Shown here piece by piece: positions 10,901 to 20,563 of a stretch of DNA of 64,000 nt (position 1 is its first letter; each line of letters starts with the position of its first letter). Source of the stretch: Arthrobacter sp. zg-Y844 (GTDB lineage Bacteria; Actinomycetota; Actinomycetes; Actinomycetales; Micrococcaceae); contig NZ_JANFLS010000005.1 in assembly GCF_024385465.1 (NCBI RefSeq), forward strand, positions 1-64,000. Direction: 5' to 3'. Both the position numbers and the translations under genes were made by a program. Below the pieces are notes generated by a model, which saw only the letters and a list, made by a program, of their open reading frames with translations, did not search any database and was not told where the DNA came from.

Positions 10901-11086
10901 GGGCGTTCCGGAACGGCGGCAACGAAAATCCCCGCTCGCAGAGCTCGCGGGAATTATTAAAGCCGCCTAACCCGGAACGTCCGGAGCGGATTGGTGGCGT
11001 TCCGCACCTAACGTGGGCGGCCGGAGCCTCGCAGGTGCCCACGTCACCTACGCGGGTGGCCGGCGCGTCCTCGGGATCGGTAGTGC

Positions 11087-13225
11087 TCAGGCGCGGTAGA
11101 GGCTGATCGAGTTCGCAGGAACGAGATCGGTGTTGCCCGACGGACGGATTTGGCCCCGGCGCTCCCCCGGATCCGAAGCGGTGGAGAAGACGAGTTCGTA
11201 TCCGGAAGATTCACCAGGGGCAGAAATGTCCTCGAAACCGTTGCCCGTTTCGGCGGCCGCGCTGCGGACCGTCGGTGCGTCCGGAAGCCGGACTTCGACG
11301 TCGGACAGCGTGCCGTTGAGGACCATCAACCCGTTCAGCGAACCGTCTCCGGAGCCGATCAGGACCTGCACCACACGGGTGGCGGGATCGCTCCACTGTT
11401 CCGGTGTCATGGGCTTTCCCTCCTGATCGAACCAGAGCAGGAAGGACTGCCGGCGGTCGGCCGGGAAGCGGTACGGCTGGCTGGCGAGATATTCGCGGCG
11501 CAGGCGCAGCAGCTCACGGGTGGTCGAGAGCATGCGTTGCGCGGCGTCGTCGAGGTTCCAGTTCAGCCAGGAGAGCTCGTTGTCCTGGCAGTACGCATTG
11601 TTGTTCCCGCGCTGGCTCCGGCCGATTTCGTCTCCGGCCGTGAGCATGGGCACGCCCAGGGACATGGTGAGCGTAGCCATCAGGTTCCGGGCAGTCAGGC
11701 TCCGGGCAGCGTTGATCCGTTCATCGTCCGTGGGTCCCTCCATGCCGTGGTTGTAGCTGCGGTTTTCTCCCGTGCCGTCTCGGTTTTCTTCACCGTTGGC
11801 TTCGTTGTGCTTGCGCTCGAACATGGTCAGGTCGGAGAGGGTGAACCCGTCGTGGGCCGTGACAAAGTTGATCGAGGCCAGCGGTGTCCGGCCGGAGTGG
11901 ACGAAGAGTTCGGCGGAACCGGCCAATGCATCTGCCAGCCGCGCCAGGGAACCTCCTTCCCGCCCCGCGGCAACGTCCGCTTGGCCGCGAAGCCAAAAGT
12001 CCCGGACAATGTCGCGGAAGTGGTCGTTCCAGTCGGCCCAGCCCTGCGGGAACCGGCCGGTTTGCCAGCCGTCCGGCCCCACGTCCCACGGCTCCGAGAT
12101 CAGCTTTACGTCCTGCAGCACGGAGTCGGCTGCCACTGCTACGAGGAAAGGGTGCCTCGGATCGAACCGGCCGTCTGCGCCGCGGCAGAGCGTGGGGGCG
12201 AGGTCGAAGCGGAAACCGTCCACGTGGTACTCCTGCACCCAGTAGCGCAGGGAGTCCAGCGCCAGCTGGATGATCCGGGGTTCGCTGAAGTCCAGGGTGT
12301 TTCCGCAGCCCGTGGTGTCCACGTACCCACCGTCCGGGCCGTGCCGGTAATAGGTTTCGTCTCCCAGTCCGCGCCAGCTCAGCGCGGGCTGGTCGGGCTC
12401 ACCCTCGGCCGTGTGGTTGTACACCACGTCCAGCAGGACTTCGATGCCGGCCTCGTGAAGGGACTTCACCATTCCCTTGAGTTCATCCTGCACCGCCTGG
12501 GCGCCGGCTTCCCGCGCGGCCCGCGTGGCGTAGGCATCATGCGGGGCGAAGAACCCGAGTGTGTTGTAACCCCAGTAATTTGCCAGCCCCAGCTCCTGCA
12601 GGTGCAGTTCGTCGGCATGGAAATGCACCGGCAGCAGTTCCACCGCAGTGATGCCCAGGTCCTGCAGGTACTGGACCATCACCGGGTGCCCCATGCCGGC
12701 GTAGGTGCCCCGGAGCTCTTCCGGGATCCCGGGATGCAGCATGGTCTGGCCCCGAACATGGGCCTCATAGATGACGGTGTCCCGCCAGGGGGTATGGGGA
12801 CGGCGGACGGTGCCCCAGTCAAAGTCCCCGGCGGTGTACACCGAGTAATAGACCTGGCTCCCCTGCACCGGATCCGCTTCGATGCCGCGCCCGTAGGGGT
12901 CCAGCAACAGCTGGAAGCTGCCCGGCTCTGCCGGAAGGGACCGGCCCCGCGGCCAGAAGCCGTAGCGGCTTCCGGGCCGCAGGCCGTACACCCGGCCGTG
13001 GTGGATCCCGAGGACGGTGTCCGTCAGCGGGGCCGTGGACCAGTGGCCGGGAGCCGTCTCGTAGTACACATCGACGGCGGGCAGGCCCGGGGCGTAAACG
13101 GAGACATTGACGGCATCAGGGATGTCAGGCACACCTGAAACGGTGTGCCTGACGCCTAGCGGCAAGGGCCGCGAGTCCCGCTTCGAGGCGCTGCCCGCGG
13201 TGGTTCCGCCGATCACGTGTTCCAT
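11087..13225 (-). CDS. glgX: glycogen debranching enzyme
   Basis: GH13 isoamylase-type debranching enzyme of 712 aa, which removes branches left by phosphorylase. It shows an N-terminal CBM48-like domain, YEAHVRGQT, the nucleophile in VDGFRFDLAPTL (about 342), the acid/base in LISEPWDVG (about 379) and NFVTAHDGFTLSDL. The open frame extends further upstream, but that part overlaps rlmB in another frame. I start at the ATG at 13225 (MEHVIGG), which has AAAGGG upstream and lies 34 bp after the rlmB stop. It may be cotranscribed with rlmB, and it converges on glgP. Confidence 0.9.
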   Translation of the reverse strand: MEHVIGGTTAGSASKRDSRPLPLGVRHTVSGVPDIPDAVNVSVYAPGLPAVDVYYETAPGHWSTAPLTDTVLGIHHGRVYGLRPGSRYGFWPRGRSLPAEPGSFQLLLDPYGRGIEADPVQGSQVYYSVYTAGDFDWGTVRRPHTPWRDTVIYEAHVRGQTMLHPGIPEELRGTYAGMGHPVMVQYLQDLGITAVELLPVHFHADELHLQELGLANYWGYNTLGFFAPHDAYATRAAREAGAQAVQDELKGMVKSLHEAGIEVLLDVVYNHTAEGEPDQPALSWRGLGDETYYRHGPDGGYVDTTGCGNTLDFSEPRIIQLALDSLRYWVQEYHVDGFRFDLAPTLCRGADGRFDPRHPFLVAVAADSVLQDVKLISEPWDVGPDGWQTGRFPQGWADWNDHFRDIVRDFWLRGQADVAAGREGGSLARLADALAGSAELFVHSGRTPLASINFVTAHDGFTLSDLTMFERKHNEANGEENRDGTGENRSYNHGMEGPTDDERINAARSLTARNLMATLTMSLGVPMLTAGDEIGRSQRGNNNAYCQDNELSWLNWNLDDAAQRMLSTTRELLRLRREYLASQPYRFPADRRQSFLLWFDQEGKPMTPEQWSDPATRVVQVLIGSGDGSLNGLMVLNGTLSDVEVRLPDAPTVRSAAAETGNGFEDISAPGESSGYELVFSTASDPGERRGQIRPSGNTDLVPANSISLYRA

Positions 13226-13259
13226 GTACGCCCTTTGCTGCCGGTGACCCCGGCCCGGA

Positions 13260-14264
13260 TTAGGAGGAACGCTGCCGGGAGATTTCGTACAGGGTGATGC
13301 CGACGGCCATGGACGCGTTGAGCGACTCCATGGCGGAGTCGATGGGGATGGAGACAATCTGGTCGCAGTTCTCCCGGACCAGGCGGGACAGGCCCTTGCC
13401 CTCGGAACCCACCACGATGCAAATCGGTTCCTTGGCCAGCACGATGGCGGGAAGCGATACATCGCCGTCGCCGTCCAGGCCCAGGACGAAAATACCCATC
13501 TTCTTGAACGTCTTGAGGGTGTTGTTCAGGTTGCCGGCACGTGCCACGGGGACGCGGACGGCAGCACCGGCGCTGGTCTTCCACGCCGAGGCGGTGACGC
13601 CCACGGCCCGGCGTTCCGGAACGACGACGCCGTGTGCGCTGAAGGCCGAGGCAGACCGGATGATCGCGCCGAGGTTGCGCGGATCGGTGATGCCGTCCAG
13701 GGCGACGAAGAGCGGCGCGTTGCGGATGTGGCCCTTCTTCCAGGCCTCAAGGGTCTCGGAGGCGAGGTCGGTGGGGTCGGCGTACTCGTACGGCGGGATC
13801 TGCAGGACAAGGCCCTGGTGAACGGCCTCGTTGGTCATGCGGTCCAGCTCGGGCTTGTGCGTTTCCATCACCGGCAGGCCGCGTTCGGCTGCCATCTTCA
13901 GGGATTCCCGGACCCGGTCATCCATGTCGATACGGACGGCAACGTGCAGTGCCTTCGCCGGGATGCCCGCGCGCAGCGCTTCCACGACGGAGTTGCGGCC
14001 GGTAACAACTTCCTCAGCCACCTTGCCGCGGACGTTGGTGCCGCTGCGGCCGCCGGCACGGGCATCGCCGCGCTTGGCGTCGCCGTGCTTGGCTGCGGAC
14101 CGCTCAGCAAGCTGCTTGCTCTTGAACGCCTTGTGGTACGGGCGTTCTTCAGCCTTGGGTGTGGGGCCCTTGCCCTCGAGGGCCTTGCGGCCGAGCCCGC
14201 CGGTACCGCCGCTGGGGCCCTTCTTGGCTTTGCGCATTGCGCCGGGACGTCCATTGTTGGCCAT
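13260..14264 (-). CDS. rlmB: 23S rRNA (guanosine-2'-O-)-methyltransferase RlmB
   Basis: SpoU/TrmH-family (SPOUT) methyltransferase of 334 aa that modifies G2251 of 23S rRNA or its equivalent. The first 75 residues are basic, low-complexity sequence common in actinobacterial homologues. Then comes the substrate-binding domain (VTGRNSVVEALRAGI) and the knotted catalytic domain with GITDPRNLGAIIRSA, SEGKGLSRLVRENC and SLNASMAVGITLYE. It follows cysS, the usual actinobacterial order. Confidence 0.93.
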   Translation of the reverse strand: MANNGRPGAMRKAKKGPSGGTGGLGRKALEGKGPTPKAEERPYHKAFKSKQLAERSAAKHGDAKRGDARAGGRSGTNVRGKVAEEVVTGRNSVVEALRAGIPAKALHVAVRIDMDDRVRESLKMAAERGLPVMETHKPELDRMTNEAVHQGLVLQIPPYEYADPTDLASETLEAWKKGHIRNAPLFVALDGITDPRNLGAIIRSASAFSAHGVVVPERRAVGVTASAWKTSAGAAVRVPVARAGNLNNTLKTFKKMGIFVLGLDGDGDVSLPAIVLAKEPICIVVGSEGKGLSRLVRENCDQIVSIPIDSAMESLNASMAVGITLYEISRQRSS

Positions 14265-14345
14265 CGGTTACACCTTTACTAGAAGAAAGCATTCACTTCC
14301 AGTTTACGCAGTCCGCGGCCGGGTTGGCGGACACCGCTGCTGGAC

Positions 14346-15770
14346 TCAGGCGACACTCCATGTAACGCCGTCGGCGCCATCCTCCACGGTGATGCCGGCG
14401 GCAGCCAGCGAATCGCGGATCGCGTCGGCCCGGGCCCAGTCCTTTGCGGCCCGCGCAGCGTTCCGTTCGGCGAGCCGGTCCTGCACCAGGGCGTCCAGTG
14501 CGGCGTCGGCGGGACCGGACTGCGCTGCGGCGTCCGTCGCGTCGTCCAGGCCCAGGACGGAGGTCATCGCCCGCACCTGTCCCAGCGCGCGCTGAACGGT
14601 TTCATTGTCGCCGGCGGCAAGGGCCGTGTTACCGGCGCGCACGGTTTCATGCAGCACGGCCAGGGCCTGGGGAACATTCAGGTCATCATCCATGGCGGCG
14701 GCGAAGGCCTCCGGAACCGCGGCGGGCGCGGCGTCCACCTTCGCAGCAGCCTTGGCAAGGAACCCGTCGATACGCTCGACGGCGGCGGCCGCCTCCTGCA
14801 GGGACGTCGGCCGGTAGTCCAGCACCGACCGGTAGTGGGCCTGACCCAGGTAATACCGGACCACGCGGGGGGTGGCCTGCTCCAGCATTTGAGTCGGGCT
14901 GATGGTGTTGCCGATGGACTTGGACATCTTCTCGCCCTCGAAGGTGACCATGCCGTTGTGCATCCAGAAGTTCGCGAAGCCGTGGCCCGCGGCCTGGGAC
15001 TGCGCCATCTCGTTCTCGTGGTGCGGGAAGCGCAGGTCCAGCCCGCCGCCGTGGATATCGAACTCGGTACCGAGGTACTTGGTGACCATGGCCGAGCACT
15101 CCAGGTGCCAGCCCGGGCGTCCGCGGCCCCAGGGGCTGTCCCAGGACGCGGTCTCCGGCTCACCCTCCTTATGCCCCTTCCACAGCGCGAAGTCCCGCGG
15201 ATCACGCTTGCCCCGGGGGCCGGCGTCGGGCGCTGCCTGCATGTCATCGATGTTCTGGCGGGTCAGCGACCCGTACTTCTGCCAGGAGCGCACATCGAAG
15301 TACACGTCGCCGGAAGCGTCCAGGGCCGGGTAGGCGTGTCCGCGCTCGATCAGGGCCGCAATCAGCGCATGCATCTCCGGGATGTGTCCCGTGGCGCGCG
15401 GTTCGTAGGTGGGTCGCTGGACGCCGAGCGTGTCGTAGGCCTTGGCGAACTCCTGCTCGAACCGGTAGGCCAGCGCCCACCAGGGTTCGTCCGGGACGAC
15501 GCCGGGAGCCGGTTCGGCGCCCACGGAGTCGGCTGCCTTGGCCAGGATCTTGTCGTCAATATCCGTCACATTGCGGACCACGGTGACCTGCAGCCCGCGG
15601 TAACGCAGCCAGCGGGTGAGCTGGTCAAAGGCGATGGCGGAGCGGATGTGCCCTACGTGCGGGAGCCCCTGCACGGTGGCACCGCAGTAGTAGAGGCTGG
15701 CCTTGCCTTCAACCAGGGGAACGAAGTCCCGGACCTGCGCTGTTGCGGTGTCATAGAATCTCAAGCTCAC
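14346..15770 (-). CDS. cysS: cysteinyl-tRNA synthetase
   Basis: Class I aminoacyl-tRNA synthetase of 474 aa. The HIGH-like motif is PHVGHIRS (about residues 36-43) just after the zinc cysteine of YYCGATV. Further zinc ligands are in HLECSAM and HHENE, and KMSKSIGN is the KMSKS loop. A C-terminal DALR-type helical domain closes the protein. It sits 29 bp before ispF (both transcribed leftwards), a conserved Arthrobacter-like arrangement. Confidence 0.97.
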   Translation of the reverse strand: MSLRFYDTATAQVRDFVPLVEGKASLYYCGATVQGLPHVGHIRSAIAFDQLTRWLRYRGLQVTVVRNVTDIDDKILAKAADSVGAEPAPGVVPDEPWWALAYRFEQEFAKAYDTLGVQRPTYEPRATGHIPEMHALIAALIERGHAYPALDASGDVYFDVRSWQKYGSLTRQNIDDMQAAPDAGPRGKRDPRDFALWKGHKEGEPETASWDSPWGRGRPGWHLECSAMVTKYLGTEFDIHGGGLDLRFPHHENEMAQSQAAGHGFANFWMHNGMVTFEGEKMSKSIGNTISPTQMLEQATPRVVRYYLGQAHYRSVLDYRPTSLQEAAAAVERIDGFLAKAAAKVDAAPAAVPEAFAAAMDDDLNVPQALAVLHETVRAGNTALAAGDNETVQRALGQVRAMTSVLGLDDATDAAAQSGPADAALDALVQDRLAERNAARAAKDWARADAIRDSLAAAGITVEDGADGVTWSVA

Positions 15771-15799
15771 TGCTCTAGGCTAGCCGAAACCGCGCGCCC

Positions 15800-16297
15800 T
15801 CAGTCAGCGGCCGTTGCAGCGGCAGCGACGACGGCGGTAGCCACCGCGGCGATCCCCTCGCCGCGGCCGGTGAAGCCCAGGTGGTCGGTGGTGGTGGCGG
15901 ATACGCTGACCGGCGCGCCGGCAGCTGCACTCAGGACCGCTTCAGCCTCGGCCCGGCGGGGACTGAACTTGGGCCGGTTGCCGATCAGCTGCACGGCGAT
16001 GTTGCCGATCTCGAAACCCGCCGCCCGCACAATGCTGGCAGCCTCGCCGAGGAGTACTGTCCCTGCAGCGCCGGCGTATTCCGGCCGGTCGGTGCCGAAG
16101 TGGGTCCCCAGATCCCCCAGCCCGGCAGCCGAGAACAGTGCGTCTGCGGCGGCGTGGGCCACCGGATCGCCGTCGGAGTGCCCGGCCAGGCCCCGCTCGC
16201 CTTCCCACTGAAGGCCGGCTACCCAGAGCGGCCGCGGTGCGTCGTCGGGCGCGAAGGCGTGTACATCGACGCCGATTCCGGTGCGTGGCAGGGCCAT
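15800..16297 (-). CDS. ispF: 2-C-methyl-D-erythritol 2,4-cyclodiphosphate synthase
   Basis: Fifth step of the non-mevalonate isoprenoid pathway, forming the cyclic diphosphate. The 165-aa protein has the metal-binding GIGVDVHAF and the second conserved histidine in [13 protein letters not shown], plus [13 protein letters not shown] and [16 protein letters not shown]. Its start lies 1 bp after the ispD stop, and AGGAGG inside the ispD end is its ribosome-binding site. Confidence 0.96.
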   Translation of the reverse strand: MALPRTGIGVDVHAFAPDDAPRPLWVAGLQWEGERGLAGHSDGDPVAHAAADALFSAAGLGDLGTHFGTDRPEYAGAAGTVLLGEAASIVRAAGFEIGNIAVQLIGNRPKFSPRRAEAEAVLSAAAGAPVSVSATTTDHLGFTGRGEGIAAVATAVVAAAATAAD

Positions 16298-16298
16298 T

Positions 16299-17075
16299 TC
16301 AGTCCTCCTGGCGGTGGTGCCCGCCGGCCAGGATCGCTTCCGCGAGCACCAGGTCCAGCGGAGTGGTGATTTTCAGGGACAGCTGTGAACCTTCGACCAC
16401 GTAGACCTCGGTCCCCAGGGACTCCACGAGCATGGCGTCGTCGGTGACGGCCGCTGCCGTGTCCGTGTCGAAGGAGAGGGCCGCGTCGTGGGCCCGGCGG
16501 AGCAGGGCCGCGTCGAAGCCCTGCGGGGTCTGTACGGCACGCAGCCGGGAACGGTCGGGCGTCCCGGTGACAAGGCGCGCGGCGACCGAGGAGGTCCCGG
16601 AGGCCGCCGACTCGGCAGCCGGTACGGGTGCCGTGTCCTTGACGGTATCCACCACCGGCATGGCAGGAATGACCGCCGAGGCACCCGCAGCCAGTGCTGC
16701 TGCCACGCGGTGGAACACCTCCGGCGGCGTCAGCGCACGGGCTGCATCGTGGACCAGCACCGCGTCCAGGTCCGCGGGCAGCGCCTTCAGCGCAGCCCGG
16801 ACGGATTCGGGTCGGGTGGCTCCGCCGTCGACCGCTTGGACAGGGGCCGGGAACCGGTCACAGATGCTGCGCATCACGGTGTCACCGGCCGGCACGGCGA
16901 CGGCAATGGCGGCGGCGATATCGGCGGACTGGACGGCGCGGAGGGCGTGGACGAGCATGGGCTCCCCGGCAAGCGGAACCTGGGCCTTGGGCATGCCGTA
17001 GCCAAGCCGCTGGCCGGATCCTCCGGCTACAACGACGACGCCGATCCGCGGCGGGCGGGAAGGGGTAGTGGACAC
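16299..17075 (-). CDS. ispD: 2-C-methyl-D-erythritol 4-phosphate cytidylyltransferase
   Basis: Third step of the non-mevalonate pathway, coupling CTP to methylerythritol phosphate. The 258-aa protein has the nucleotide-binding start [37 protein letters not shown] and [11 protein letters not shown] low-complexity insert of alanine, serine and threonine (about residues 145-165) is unusual but does not break the fold motifs. It forms an operon with ispF; carD lies upstream with a hairpin between. Confidence 0.95.
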   Translation of the reverse strand: MSTTPSRPPRIGVVVVAGGSGQRLGYGMPKAQVPLAGEPMLVHALRAVQSADIAAAIAVAVPAGDTVMRSICDRFPAPVQAVDGGATRPESVRAALKALPADLDAVLVHDAARALTPPEVFHRVAAALAAGASAVIPAMPVVDTVKDTAPVPAAESAASGTSSVAARLVTGTPDRSRLRAVQTPQGFDAALLRRAHDAALSFDTDTAAAVTDDAMLVESLGTEVYVVEGSQLSLKITTPLDLVLAEAILAGGHHRQED

Positions 17076-17114
17076 CGTTCCACCCTAATGCCAGCGGGCT
17101 GGCGCTTAAACACT

Positions 17115-17142
17115 GATTGCCGGCCCCGAAGGACCGGCAATC
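17115..17142 (-). terminator. hairpin between carD and ispD
   Basis: A perfect 9-bp inverted repeat, GATTGCCGG and CCGGCAATC with a 10-nt loop, lies 20 bp after the carD stop. There is only a short T-rich tail on the minus strand, so it may attenuate rather than fully end carD transcription. Confidence 0.55.
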
Positions 17143-17162
17143 AATGAAACTGGCTTGGCTGC

Positions 17163-17645
17163 CTAGCTCGCGAGGACTTCGTCGAGCACGGCCGCTGCCT
17201 GGTCTTCATCCGTCTTTTCAGCAAGCGCCAGTTCCGAAATCAGGATCTGGCGTGCCTTCGCGAGCATTCGCTTCTCGCCGGCGGACAGCCCGCGGTCATG
17301 GTCGCGGCGCCAGAGATCGCGGACAACTTCCGCTACCTTGACGACATCGCCTGACGCAAGCTTTTCCAGGTTTGCCTTGTATCGGCGCGACCAGTTAGTG
17401 GGCTCTTCAGTGAGCTCGGCGCGCAGGACGTCAAAGACGTGCTCCAGGCCTTCCTTGCCCACTACATCGCGCACCCCAACGAGGTCGACGTTCTCAGCCG
17501 GTACTTCTATGGTCAGATCACCCTGGGCCACCTTAAGCTTGAGATACATTTTCTCTTCGCCCTTGATGGTTCGCATCTTGATCTCTTCGATCTTCGCGGC
17601 ACCGTGGTGAGGATAAACTACTGTTTCGCCAACCTCAAAAACCAT
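17163..17645 (-). CDS. carD: CarD-family RNA polymerase-binding transcription regulator
   Basis: Protein of 160 aa that binds the RNA polymerase beta subunit and stabilises open complexes, especially at rRNA promoters (known from mycobacteria). The N-terminal Tudor-like domain is seen in [22 protein letters not shown], and the C-terminal helical DNA-binding part contains the conserved [13 protein letters not shown] and VVRDLWRRD. It lies upstream of ispD-ispF as in most actinobacteria. Confidence 0.97.
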   Translation of the reverse strand: MVFEVGETVVYPHHGAAKIEEIKMRTIKGEEKMYLKLKVAQGDLTIEVPAENVDLVGVRDVVGKEGLEHVFDVLRAELTEEPTNWSRRYKANLEKLASGDVVKVAEVVRDLWRRDHDRGLSAGEKRMLAKARQILISELALAEKTDEDQAAAVLDEVLAS

Positions 17646-17901
17646 GTGGTCTTTCCCCTTTCCCGGGGCTCAGTTTATCAGAGATGCGACACGCCGAGTA
17701 GAGTTTTCGCAGGTCAGGTACTGGATGGGCTCCGGTGTAGGTAGTATTCCGCCTTTCACGGGTACTTCACGAGCATCTCCACTGCTCAGGAACCACCCTC
17801 CGCGCCCGCCCAAGAATCCTGTTTTTCGCTGATTTGCCGATAGGCTAGGCAGCAAAGATAGCCTCAGGTCGCTAGACCGCAATACTTCAGGAGTTTGTGC
17901 T

Positions 17902-18441
17902 GTGAGATTCACACCCAAGAACCGGGTCCGGCGCACCGCTGCGGCCGGTGTCATCGCGCTTGCCATGCTGGGAACGGCAGGCTGCAGCGCTGTGAACGAG
18001 CAGGCAACCACCATTCAGTACTCGCCTTCGGACGGCATCGCGGAGAACGTTGCCGACCTGCAGCTGCGCAACATCCTCGTGGTCAGCAACGGCTCCGGGG
18101 AACCCGGCCGGCTCATCGGCACCGTGCTCAACGACTCCGACCAGGCACAGCGGTTCTCCCTCGACATCGGCGGCACGCCCCTGTCCTGGACGCTGCCGGC
18201 CGGCGGCAAGGTCGTCTTCGAGGACGAGGACGAGGAAAACGTCACTGTCGCCACCGTCCGGCAGGAGCCCGGCACGGGCATCAGCGCCGAACTGGCCCTC
18301 AACGAAGAAACCAAGGACCTGAACATTCCCGTGGTCAACGGTGACCAGCCGGATTACCGCCCGTACCTGCCGACAGGGTCCGAGTACACGCCGCGACCGG
18401 TTGAAACCACCGAGTCCGGGACCTCCGGCGAGGGCCACTAG
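17902..18441 (+). CDS. putative lipoprotein, function unknown
   Basis: Small exported protein of 179 aa. The signal sequence RVRRTAAAGVIALAMLGTAGCS ends in a lipobox (LGTAGC), so the mature protein should be a lipid-anchored domain of about 155 aa. It is predicted to be mostly beta (LQLRNILVVSNG, RLIGTVLNDSD), in the style of small copper-chaperone-like or immunoglobulin-like secreted domains, but I cannot assign it. It starts with GTG preceded by AGGAG. It converges on regX3, with a shared strong terminator between them. The 256-bp gap upstream, shared with carD, holds both promoters, which I cannot place precisely. Confidence 0.85.
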   Translation: MRFTPKNRVRRTAAAGVIALAMLGTAGCSAVNEQATTIQYSPSDGIAENVADLQLRNILVVSNGSGEPGRLIGTVLNDSDQAQRFSLDIGGTPLSWTLPAGGKVVFEDEDEENVTVATVRQEPGTGISAELALNEETKDLNIPVVNGDQPDYRPYLPTGSEYTPRPVETTESGTSGEGH

Positions 18442-18468
18442 CAAGACCGGATATCTCCGTAGAACCCG

Positions 18469-18500
18469 AAAGGGCCGGCGCTGCGGCGCCGGCCCTTTTT
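18469..18500. terminator. bidirectional terminator
   Basis: A perfect 13-bp stem (AAAGGGCCGGCGC at 18469-18481 with 18486-18498) and TGCG loop, followed by a T-run at 18496-18500 and preceded by A-rich sequence. It ends the lipoprotein gene on the plus strand and regX3 on the minus strand. Confidence 0.9.
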
Positions 18501-18516
18501 CGCACCCTGCCCCGGA

Positions 18517-19203
18517 TCAGGCCTCGAACTTATAGCCCAGCCCGCGTACGGTCACCAGGTGCCGGGGCGCGGAGGAATCCGCCTCGATCTTTGCGCGCAG
18601 CCGTTTGACATGGACATCGAGGGTCTTGGTGTCACCCACATAATCTGCTCCCCAGACCCGTTCGATCAGTTGCCCGCGGGTCAGGACCCGGCCGGAGTTC
18701 CGCAGGAGCAGCTCCAGCAGCTCGAACTCCTTCAGCGGGAAGGGCACGCTGGTTCCGTTGACCTGCACCACGTGCCGGTCAATGTCCATGCGCACCGGCC
18801 CTGCTTCCAGCGCAGCACCGGCAAAGTCCGCTCCCGCTCCTTCCCCCCGGCGCCGGAGCACCGCGCGCACCCGGGCCAGCAGCTCGCGCGAGGAATACGG
18901 CTTGGTGACGTAGTCATCAGCGCCGATCTCGAGGCCGACCACCTTGTCGATTTCCGCATCCCGTGCGGTCAGCATAATGACCGGGACATCCGAACGCTGG
19001 CGGATCCGGCGGCAGACCTCCGTGCCGGAGAGCCCGGGGAGCATCAGGTCCAGCAGGATCAGGTCCGCGCCCGACTGTTCAAAGGCGGCGACGGCGTCGG
19101 TGCCGTTGTCCACGACGCCAACGTCGAATCCCTCCCGGGCCAGCAGATAGGAAAGGGGATCGCTGAAGGACTCCTCGTCTTCGACAATCAGAATCCGGGT
19201 CAA
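18517..19203 (-). CDS. regX3: response regulator RegX3-like (phosphate response)
   Basis: OmpR/PhoB-family regulator of 228 aa, partner of the sensor kinase encoded just upstream. The receiver domain shows the acidic pocket in VEDEES, the phospho-acceptor in LILLDLMLPG (about 53), and the TAR and KPYSSREL motifs. The C-terminal winged helix has FELLELLLRNSGRVLTRGQL and VDVH-like DVHVKRLRAKIE. I choose the TTG at 19203 because it gives the family start LTRILIVEDEE and overlaps the senX3 stop (TTGA). The longer open frame only reads into the kinase gene. Confidence 0.92.
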   Translation of the reverse strand: MTRILIVEDEESFSDPLSYLLAREGFDVGVVDNGTDAVAAFEQSGADLILLDLMLPGLSGTEVCRRIRQRSDVPVIMLTARDAEIDKVVGLEIGADDYVTKPYSSRELLARVRAVLRRRGEGAGADFAGAALEAGPVRMDIDRHVVQVNGTSVPFPLKEFELLELLLRNSGRVLTRGQLIERVWGADYVGDTKTLDVHVKRLRAKIEADSSAPRHLVTVRGLGYKFEA

Positions 19204-20366
19204 GCGGTAGCTCCCTGTTTCGATTCGCGGATATCTGCGGCGTCCATCTCGGGCAGCCGCACGGTGAAGGTGGATCCGTGCCCCGGGCGGGACCACAGGT
19301 CCACCTCGCCACCGTGGTTGGCCACCACGTGTTTGACGATACTCAGGCCCAGACCGGTTCCGCCCGTGTGCCTCGAACGGGCGGAATCGATCCGGTAGAA
19401 CCGTTCAAACACCCGTTCCTGTTCTTCGGGAGCGATGCCGGGACCCTGGTCGGTTACGGCCACCTGGGCCATGCCGTTGCGGGACTGCAGTCCGATCCCC
19501 ACCCTGCTGCCCTCGGGCGAATAGCGGATGGCATTGTCGATCAGGTTCCGGAAAGCGGTGGTCAACATGGGGGCGTCACCGTAAACCGCCGCATCCGACC
19601 TGCCACCCACGAGTACCTCGATGTTCTTACTCTCGGCGTTCAGCCGGTTGGCTTCGACGGCGTCCTCGAGAATCCGGTTCACGTCCACCGGTTTGGCGCG
19701 GTCCACGATGTCAGTGCTCTGCAGCCGGGACAGTTCGATGATGTCCTGGACCAGGGCGGTGAGGCGGGCGGATTCCCGGTGCATCCGTTTGGCGAACCGG
19801 CGGACCGCTTCTTCGTCGCCGGCGGCGTCGTCCAGCGCTTCGGAGAGCAGCGAGATGGCGCCCACCGGCGTCTTGAGTTCGTGGGAAACATTCGCAACAA
19901 AGTCGTGGCGGACTTCCTCGGTGCGGGTGATCTCCGTCCGGTCGTCGGCCAGGATCAGCACATATTCCTCCCCCACCGTCGCCACCCGGACCTGCAGAAT
20001 GAGGGACCCCTCACCGAGCGGACCCCGGGGAAGCTCCAGCCTGGCCTCCTCGATGACGCCATCGCGGCGTACCCTGGCGCACAGGTCCAGCAGCCGGTCA
20101 TTGACGATGGTGTGCCCGCGCACCAGGCCGAACGCGTAGGCACCGGGACTGGCCCGGACAACGCCGTCAATGGCATCGGCAACAATGTAGGCGCGACCAA
20201 TGACGCCGAGCACTTCCGCAGCGCCCTCGGGGACGGTCGGCTCGGAGATCTCGGCCAACTCCCGCCGCTGGCGCTGGCTGGCCCCGTACGCGAGGACACC
20301 GAAAGCACCAACAGCCAGGCCGAGGAGGCCGGCCAGCAAGGCCAGCAGTACAGGATTCACTCTCAT
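19200..20366 (-). CDS. senX3: sensor histidine kinase SenX3-like
   Basis: Membrane kinase of 388 aa. One N-terminal membrane segment (VLLALLAGLLGLAVGAFGVL) is followed by a PAS-like domain (about 40-150), HisKA with the phospho-histidine in FVANVSHELKTPVGAI (about 162), and HATPase_c with DNAIRYSPEGS, DQGPGIAPEEQ and GGTGLGLSIVKHVV. It is translationally coupled to regX3 and divergent from phoU, the arrangement known for phosphate sensing in actinobacteria. Confidence 0.94.
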   Translation of the reverse strand: MRVNPVLLALLAGLLGLAVGAFGVLAYGASQRQRRELAEISEPTVPEGAAEVLGVIGRAYIVADAIDGVVRASPGAYAFGLVRGHTIVNDRLLDLCARVRRDGVIEEARLELPRGPLGEGSLILQVRVATVGEEYVLILADDRTEITRTEEVRHDFVANVSHELKTPVGAISLLSEALDDAAGDEEAVRRFAKRMHRESARLTALVQDIIELSRLQSTDIVDRAKPVDVNRILEDAVEANRLNAESKNIEVLVGGRSDAAVYGDAPMLTTAFRNLIDNAIRYSPEGSRVGIGLQSRNGMAQVAVTDQGPGIAPEEQERVFERFYRIDSARSRHTGGTGLGLSIVKHVVANHGGEVDLWSRPGHGSTFTVRLPEMDAADIRESKQGATA

Positions 20367-20420
20367 AGCTTAGGCCGGTCTTCGAGGCCGGGAAGGAAAG
20401 CCGGTGGCTTTGGACCATTC

Positions 20421-20464
20421 GTTAAACTAACGTTCATCTAAGGGGCCAGTGTGGTTCACCCCCG
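20421..20464 (+). promoter_or_regulatory. putative PHO box (RegX3/PhoP-type direct repeats)
   Basis: Between divergent senX3 and phoU lie four consecutive 11-bp units: GTTAAACTAAC, GTTCATCTAAG, a degenerate unit GGGCCAGTGTG, and GTTCACCCCCG. Streptomyces PhoP boxes are 11-bp direct repeats with a GTTCACC core. The placement argues for autoregulation of senX3-regX3 and/or phoU. Confidence 0.65.
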
Positions 20465-20563
20465 GCTGACATCCTGCAGGAGCGGCAGTAGGCGCAGGAA
20501 GCGCCGGGCCGCACCCGTTCCGCAGATCCCATACGATCCACCCGCTTTTGAGAGGACCCTTCA

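Noticed and set aside
13226-13462. N-terminal extension of glgX
   Set aside because: It overlaps rlmB in another frame, is Arg/Pro/Ser-rich, and the ATG at 13225 has a ribosome-binding site.
17834-17841. GCCGATAG upstream of the lipoprotein gene
   Set aside because: No TWAC 15 bp upstream, and the gene has no link to flagella; judged a chance match.
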